Assembly (NCBI GenBank): GCA_934454635.1
Contig: CAKSFR010000013.1
Coordinates: forward strand, 1 to 64,000
Length of the DNA stretch: 64,000 bases
DNA from: an uncultured Ruminiclostridium sp.
GTDB lineage: Bacteria; Bacillota; Clostridia; Oscillospirales; Ruminococcaceae
Reading direction: 5' to 3'
Positions within the stretch are counted from its first letter, which is position 1, and every line of letters begins with the position of its first letter. Positions 61,082-64,000 of the stretch are shown here, in pieces. Position numbers and translations under genes: made by a program. The notes beneath the pieces are model-generated. The model worked only from the letters and a program-made list of their open reading frames with translations, was not told the origin of the DNA and ran no database searches.

Positions 61082-61327
61082 ATGAGAGGCGTAAACAAGA
61101 TGGTTCTTGAGGTTAAATCAGACGGAAGATACTTCGACCGCGCACTTTTGTTCCTAAAACCGGAACAAATGAATACCCCGCAGCATGAGATAACAGACGG
61201 CGCTGACCGCTTACTTCGACAGCTTTCCGTAAAAAAGCCCGTACAGCGCGGAAAAACCGCAGCAGCCGCAGTTATCGGCTCTCTTGTCGGGGCAGGGGCG
61301 GCGTCACTGCTGTTTCTATTGCTTTGA
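61082..61327 (+). CDS. Small membrane-anchored protein of unknown function
   Basis: 81 residues with a strong AGGAGG site. The N-terminal part (VLEVKSDGRYFDRALLFLKPEQ) looks beta-rich; the C-terminus is a single helix (AAAAVIGSLVGAGAASLLFLLL), predicted to insert in the membrane. It converges on remB and the two reading frames overlap by 56 bases on opposite strands. It starts directly after the AT-rich candidate origin region. Family not recognised. Confidence 0.65.
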   Translation: MRGVNKMVLEVKSDGRYFDRALLFLKPEQMNTPQHEITDGADRLLRQLSVKKPVQRGKTAAAAVIGSLVGAGAASLLFLLL

Positions 61328-61553
61328 AGCGCTTTTTTATCGTGTCCCCGCTGACATTGGTGACGTACACCGTGTCGGTACATACAACAAAGCATTTTGG
61401 CATATCCAGTGAAACATAATATACCATGCCCTTTTTCTGTACGGCGTTCAGGTAGTCTTTCATGTATCTGTCGACCGTTACTCGCTCGATGTCAAATATC
61501 CCAAGTATTTCCGAATCTTCGACCACAACGTCGCTTCCAAGATAAACAAACAT
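61272..61553 (-). CDS. remB: Extracellular matrix regulator RemB (DUF370)
   Basis: 93 residues; the N-terminal MFVYLGSDVVVEDSEILGIFDIE matches RemB/YaaB. In B. subtilis RemA/RemB affect matrix gene expression. It follows recF by eight bases as in many Clostridia. The C-terminal end (TAVTPPLPRQESR) extends into the antisense of the convergent small gene. Confidence 0.82.
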   Translation of the reverse strand: MFVYLGSDVVVEDSEILGIFDIERVTVDRYMKDYLNAVQKKGMVYYVSLDMPKCFVVCTDTVYVTNVSGDTIKKRFKAIETAVTPPLPRQESR

Positions 61554-61561
61554 TTCTTCAC

Positions 61562-62692
61562 CTATATTCTCGAAAAACTGCCTTTTTCAACATTCCAGAC
61601 CGCTCCGTCGCTTACCTTGTCCATATCCGACATATTACAGGAAGTAATAAATGTCTGTAACTTGTCTATATGATTAATTATGAAGCTGCGGCGATAAGCG
61701 TCAAGCTCGCTCAGAACGTCGTCAAGTATCATTACGGGCAGATCTCCGCTTTTTTCAAATATCATCTTCGCCTCGGCAAGCTTCAGCGCGATCGCAATGC
61801 TTCGCACCTGTCCTTGTGAAGCAAAATCACGGGCGTTCATATTGTCTATCGAGAAGAACAGATCGTCGCGGTGAACGCCGACGACCGTATATTTCATGCG
61901 CTGCTCGCGCTCGGCGGTTTCCTTTAAACGCTGCATATAAGTCGCGTACATAAGGTCGATATTATCAATTGTGTACGGAATGTCGCGCATTATTGTGCTG
62001 TCATATTTTACGGAAAGTTGTTCTCCATTTTGATTTAACAGACCGTAATAATGATTGGCATAATCCGAAAGGAATCCGAAATATTTCAGCCGTCCGCACA
62101 TTACATTCACACCGAGGCGCGAAAGCGTTTCGTTCCAACTTTCGAGCATTGCCGAAAGTGAAGCCGAATCGTAAAAATCAGATTTCATCAGCAGATTATT
62201 TTTCTGCTTTAAAGCCTTATTATATTCATAAAGCTTAGAATTATGAACACGATTTATCATATTCGATACAAAATCGAGATAATCGCGCCTTTTTTCGGGA
62301 TTTCCCTTTACAATATATAAATCTTCAGGTATAAATGAAACATATCTTAACGCTCCGTATAATTCTTCAGCGCTATTCATTTCAAGGTCGTTGAAAGTGA
62401 GTTTAACCGAACCGTTTTTCTGAGTATAGAGAATACGGTTTTCGCGGCTGTTTCTGTCGAAAGAAAAATACAGCTCGGCAGATGTTTCGGCTTTTCCGTC
62501 CGAGCCGAACGGAACAAGCTCGGGCGGCTTTGCTAAACGAAAACTCTTTCCAAGACAAATGGAAACAGCCTCGCACAGATTTGTTTTTCCCTGAGCATTA
62601 TTCCCGGTAAAAATATTTACCTTTGGATGGAAAACAAAATCCGCCGAGGCGATATTTCTGAAATTACGGATTGAAAGGCTTTTAAGAATCAT
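61562..62692 (-). CDS. recF: DNA replication and repair protein RecF
   Basis: 376 residues. Walker A is TGNNAQGKTN, with signature FASQGQVRSIAIALKLAEA and Walker B VMILDDVLSELD. RecF loads RecA at gapped DNA. It overlaps the yaaA-like gene by four bases (ATGA) and is in the conserved dnaN-yaaA-recF order. Confidence 0.96.
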   Translation of the reverse strand: MILKSLSIRNFRNIASADFVFHPKVNIFTGNNAQGKTNLCEAVSICLGKSFRLAKPPELVPFGSDGKAETSAELYFSFDRNSRENRILYTQKNGSVKLTFNDLEMNSAEELYGALRYVSFIPEDLYIVKGNPEKRRDYLDFVSNMINRVHNSKLYEYNKALKQKNNLLMKSDFYDSASLSAMLESWNETLSRLGVNVMCGRLKYFGFLSDYANHYYGLLNQNGEQLSVKYDSTIMRDIPYTIDNIDLMYATYMQRLKETAEREQRMKYTVVGVHRDDLFFSIDNMNARDFASQGQVRSIAIALKLAEAKMIFEKSGDLPVMILDDVLSELDAYRRSFIINHIDKLQTFITSCNMSDMDKVSDGAVWNVEKGSFSRI

Positions 62693-62916
62693 TCTTCAAT
62701 TACGCAGACAAGCTCCTGCGTTTCCTCTTCAAAATGCACTGTTACAACGTCGTTATTGTACAGCTTTTTTCCGCGCATTGTACAAACCTCGCCGTTTACC
62801 GTTACAATTCCGTCGCTTATCATCATTTTCGCCATGCCGCCTGTTTCAGCGACGTTCGCGAACTTCAAAAACTGTTCAAGCTTTATAAAAGGAGGTGCAA
62901 CTTTAACTTTTTCCAT
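62689..62916 (-). CDS. yaaA: S4 domain protein YaaA
   Basis: 75 residues, a single S4 RNA-binding domain (FIKLEQFLKFANVAETGGMAKMMISDGIVTVNGEV is its core). It is always between dnaN and recF in Firmicutes. AAAGGCGAAAG lies upstream. The exact role is unclear; it is linked to ribosome biogenesis. Confidence 0.92.
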   Translation of the reverse strand: MEKVKVAPPFIKLEQFLKFANVAETGGMAKMMISDGIVTVNGEVCTMRGKKLYNNDVVTVHFEEETQELVCVIEE

Positions 62917-62927
62917 AACTTTCGCCT

Positions 62928-64000
62928 TTACTTATTTCTTACGGGAAGAACTATTCCAACGTAGCTGTCATCTTTCAGCGGTTTAATGCGGATAGGGGAG
63001 AGCGGACCCGTAAAATCGAGCTTTACTTCGTCGCACTCGCTGTTGCGCAGAGAATCAATCATGTACTTCGCGTTAAATGCAATCTCAATTTTCTGACCGC
63101 CGTACTGTATCGGGATAACGTCGCTCATCTTACCTAAAGCGGTCTTTATATCAATATAAAGCTTATCATTATCGAAAACGCAAATTACAGGGCATTTATA
63201 GCGGTCGGTGTTGAGCAGAAGGGTTCTGTCGAGAGATTCGGCAAATTCACGCGCGTTTACAACCGCAGTCGAAGTCTCGGCAAAGTTCATAATACGATTA
63301 TAATCGATAAAGTTGCCCTCGAGCAAGCGCGAAATTATCATATAATCGTCTTTTGAAACGCAGATCTGACTTCTGTCGATACAGATAGCGACCTTTTTTT
63401 CATTTTCCTCGTCGGAAAGCATACGCATAAGTTCGCCGAGAGTCTTACTCGGAACAACGAAATCAATGTCGTTATATTCGACGTGCTCGACGCGCTTCGC
63501 CATTCTTACGCCGTCAACCGAAACAACGCTCAGGGTATTGTCCTCAATATGAAATTTACTTCCCATATGGACAGCCTTTATATCGGTAGTCGCAATAGCG
63601 TGGAAAGTCTGTCTTATCATGCTTTTGAGCATACTTTCGTCGATATAAAACGTTATATCGTTGCGCAGCTCGGGGATATTAGGATACTGGTCGCCGGAAA
63701 CTCCCGATATATTATATACAACAGAGCCTGATTTAAGCGTAACCACCTCGCCCTCGGTTGAAATTTCAACCAGACCTGCGGGCATTTTTCTTATCATTTC
63801 GGCGAAAACCTTTGCGTTTACGACAATTTCGCCTTCTTCAATAGCTTCGGCGGGGCTTATTATACACTTTATTCCCATTTCGAGGTCATAGCCCGTTACG
63901 GTAATCTTATTTTCCTTTAAATGTATAAGTACTCCCTCGAGAGCGGGAATAGACGAACGTGCAGAGCTTGCCTTTGATGCGTTCATGAGTGCGTCTGAAA
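62928..64000 (-). CDS. dnaN: DNA polymerase III beta subunit (sliding clamp), 5' end outside window
   Basis: At least 357 residues of the clamp are present. The frame is open to the right edge and reads SDALMNASKASSARSSIPALEGVL, which corresponds to about residue 15 of other DnaN proteins. The ATG at 63986 is therefore internal, and the true start lies beyond the window. Three clamp domains are seen, ending in PIRIKPLKDDSYVGIVLPVRN. dnaA is expected immediately to the right. Confidence 0.95.
   Translation of the reverse strand, partial: SDALMNASKASSARSSIPALEGVLIHLKENKITVTGYDLEMGIKCIISPAEAIEEGEIVVNAKVFAEMIRKMPAGLVEISTEGEVVTLKSGSVVYNISGVSGDQYPNIPELRNDITFYIDESMLKSMIRQTFHAIATTDIKAVHMGSKFHIEDNTLSVVSVDGVRMAKRVEHVEYNDIDFVVPSKTLGELMRMLSDEENEKKVAICIDRSQICVSKDDYMIISRLLEGNFIDYNRIMNFAETSTAVVNAREFAESLDRTLLLNTDRYKCPVICVFDNDKLYIDIKTALGKMSDVIPIQYGGQKIEIAFNAKYMIDSLRNSECDEVKLDFTGPLSPIRIKPLKDDSYVGIVLPVRNK

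Noticed and set aside
60755..61395. Small leftward frames in the AT-rich region
   Set aside because: No ribosome site, low-complexity Lys/Leu peptides, and they cross the repeated DnaA-box-like clusters.

Overview
This is a chromosomal window from a spore-forming, low-to-mid GC Gram-positive bacterium, almost certainly class Clostridia and probably an Oscillospiraceae/Ruminococcus-like gut lineage. The evidence is the spoIIAA-spoIIAB-sigF operon, the dgt-dnaG-rpoD operon, recF-remB next to dnaN, DUF4830, DUF1700 and PadR families, AAAGGAGG-type ribosome binding sites and TTGACA-N17-TATAAT promoters. The taxonomic placement is inference. I see no rRNA, tRNA, CRISPR array, prophage or transposase.

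Layout. 0.5-16.8 kb: citrate synthase, a YkpA/YbiT-type ABC-F protein, an operon of zinc-ribbon membrane proteins divergent from an XRE regulator, the recA-recX-rimO-pgsA operon, a large hybrid histidine kinase, a PfkB kinase-HD-thioredoxin group and a multi-sugar ABC ATPase. 17-34 kb: DUF4830; a tightly overlapping operon of two M42 peptidases, a GNAT and a PLP lyase; dgt-dnaG-rpoD continuing into an FtsA-like protein and a GH26-like lipoprotein; and DUF5662-comM-SARP-yigZ. 34-46.8 kb: PadR-DUF1700-DUF4097, a GH25 lysozyme, a GyrI-like protein, phosphoglucomutase, a TipA-like MerR regulator, a SpoIIQ-like M23 protein, the spoIIA operon and an LppM-like lipoprotein. 47-57 kb, plus strand: gyrB, two small membrane proteins, gyrA, mnmG, rsmG, a Wzz-like protein and a frameshifted ybaK. 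57.5-64 kb, minus strand: a radical SAM activase, an unknown protein, rsmI, an AT-rich DnaA-box-like region, then remB, recF, yaaA and dnaN, which runs off the right edge. The right end is origin-proximal, as shown by dnaN/recF/gyrBA, three parS sites and the TTTTCAACA cluster.

The most unusual content is non-coding. About a dozen GC-rich elements sit between genes. Ten of them have the same architecture: an 8-16 bp outer stem enclosing exactly three hairpin arms closed by tiny loops (GAA, TTC, TTA, TGC and similar), so each can fold as a cloverleaf. Arm sequences differ between copies while pairing is kept, some arms are shared or flipped between copies, and the outer flanks form terminal inverted repeats (CCGCGGCTTTC ... 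GAAAGCCGCGG). A second, AT-rich family of about 100 bp occurs three times. Neither family has a mobilising protein in the window.

Other notable points: mnmG has no standard start codon and appears to begin at ATT; ybaK is frameshifted inside an AT-dinucleotide run; GyrA carries Ala at the quinolone-determining Ser position; the GH26-like protein lacks the His-Glu acid/base motif; and several operators sit exactly on well-formed promoters (XRE, PadR and MerR).
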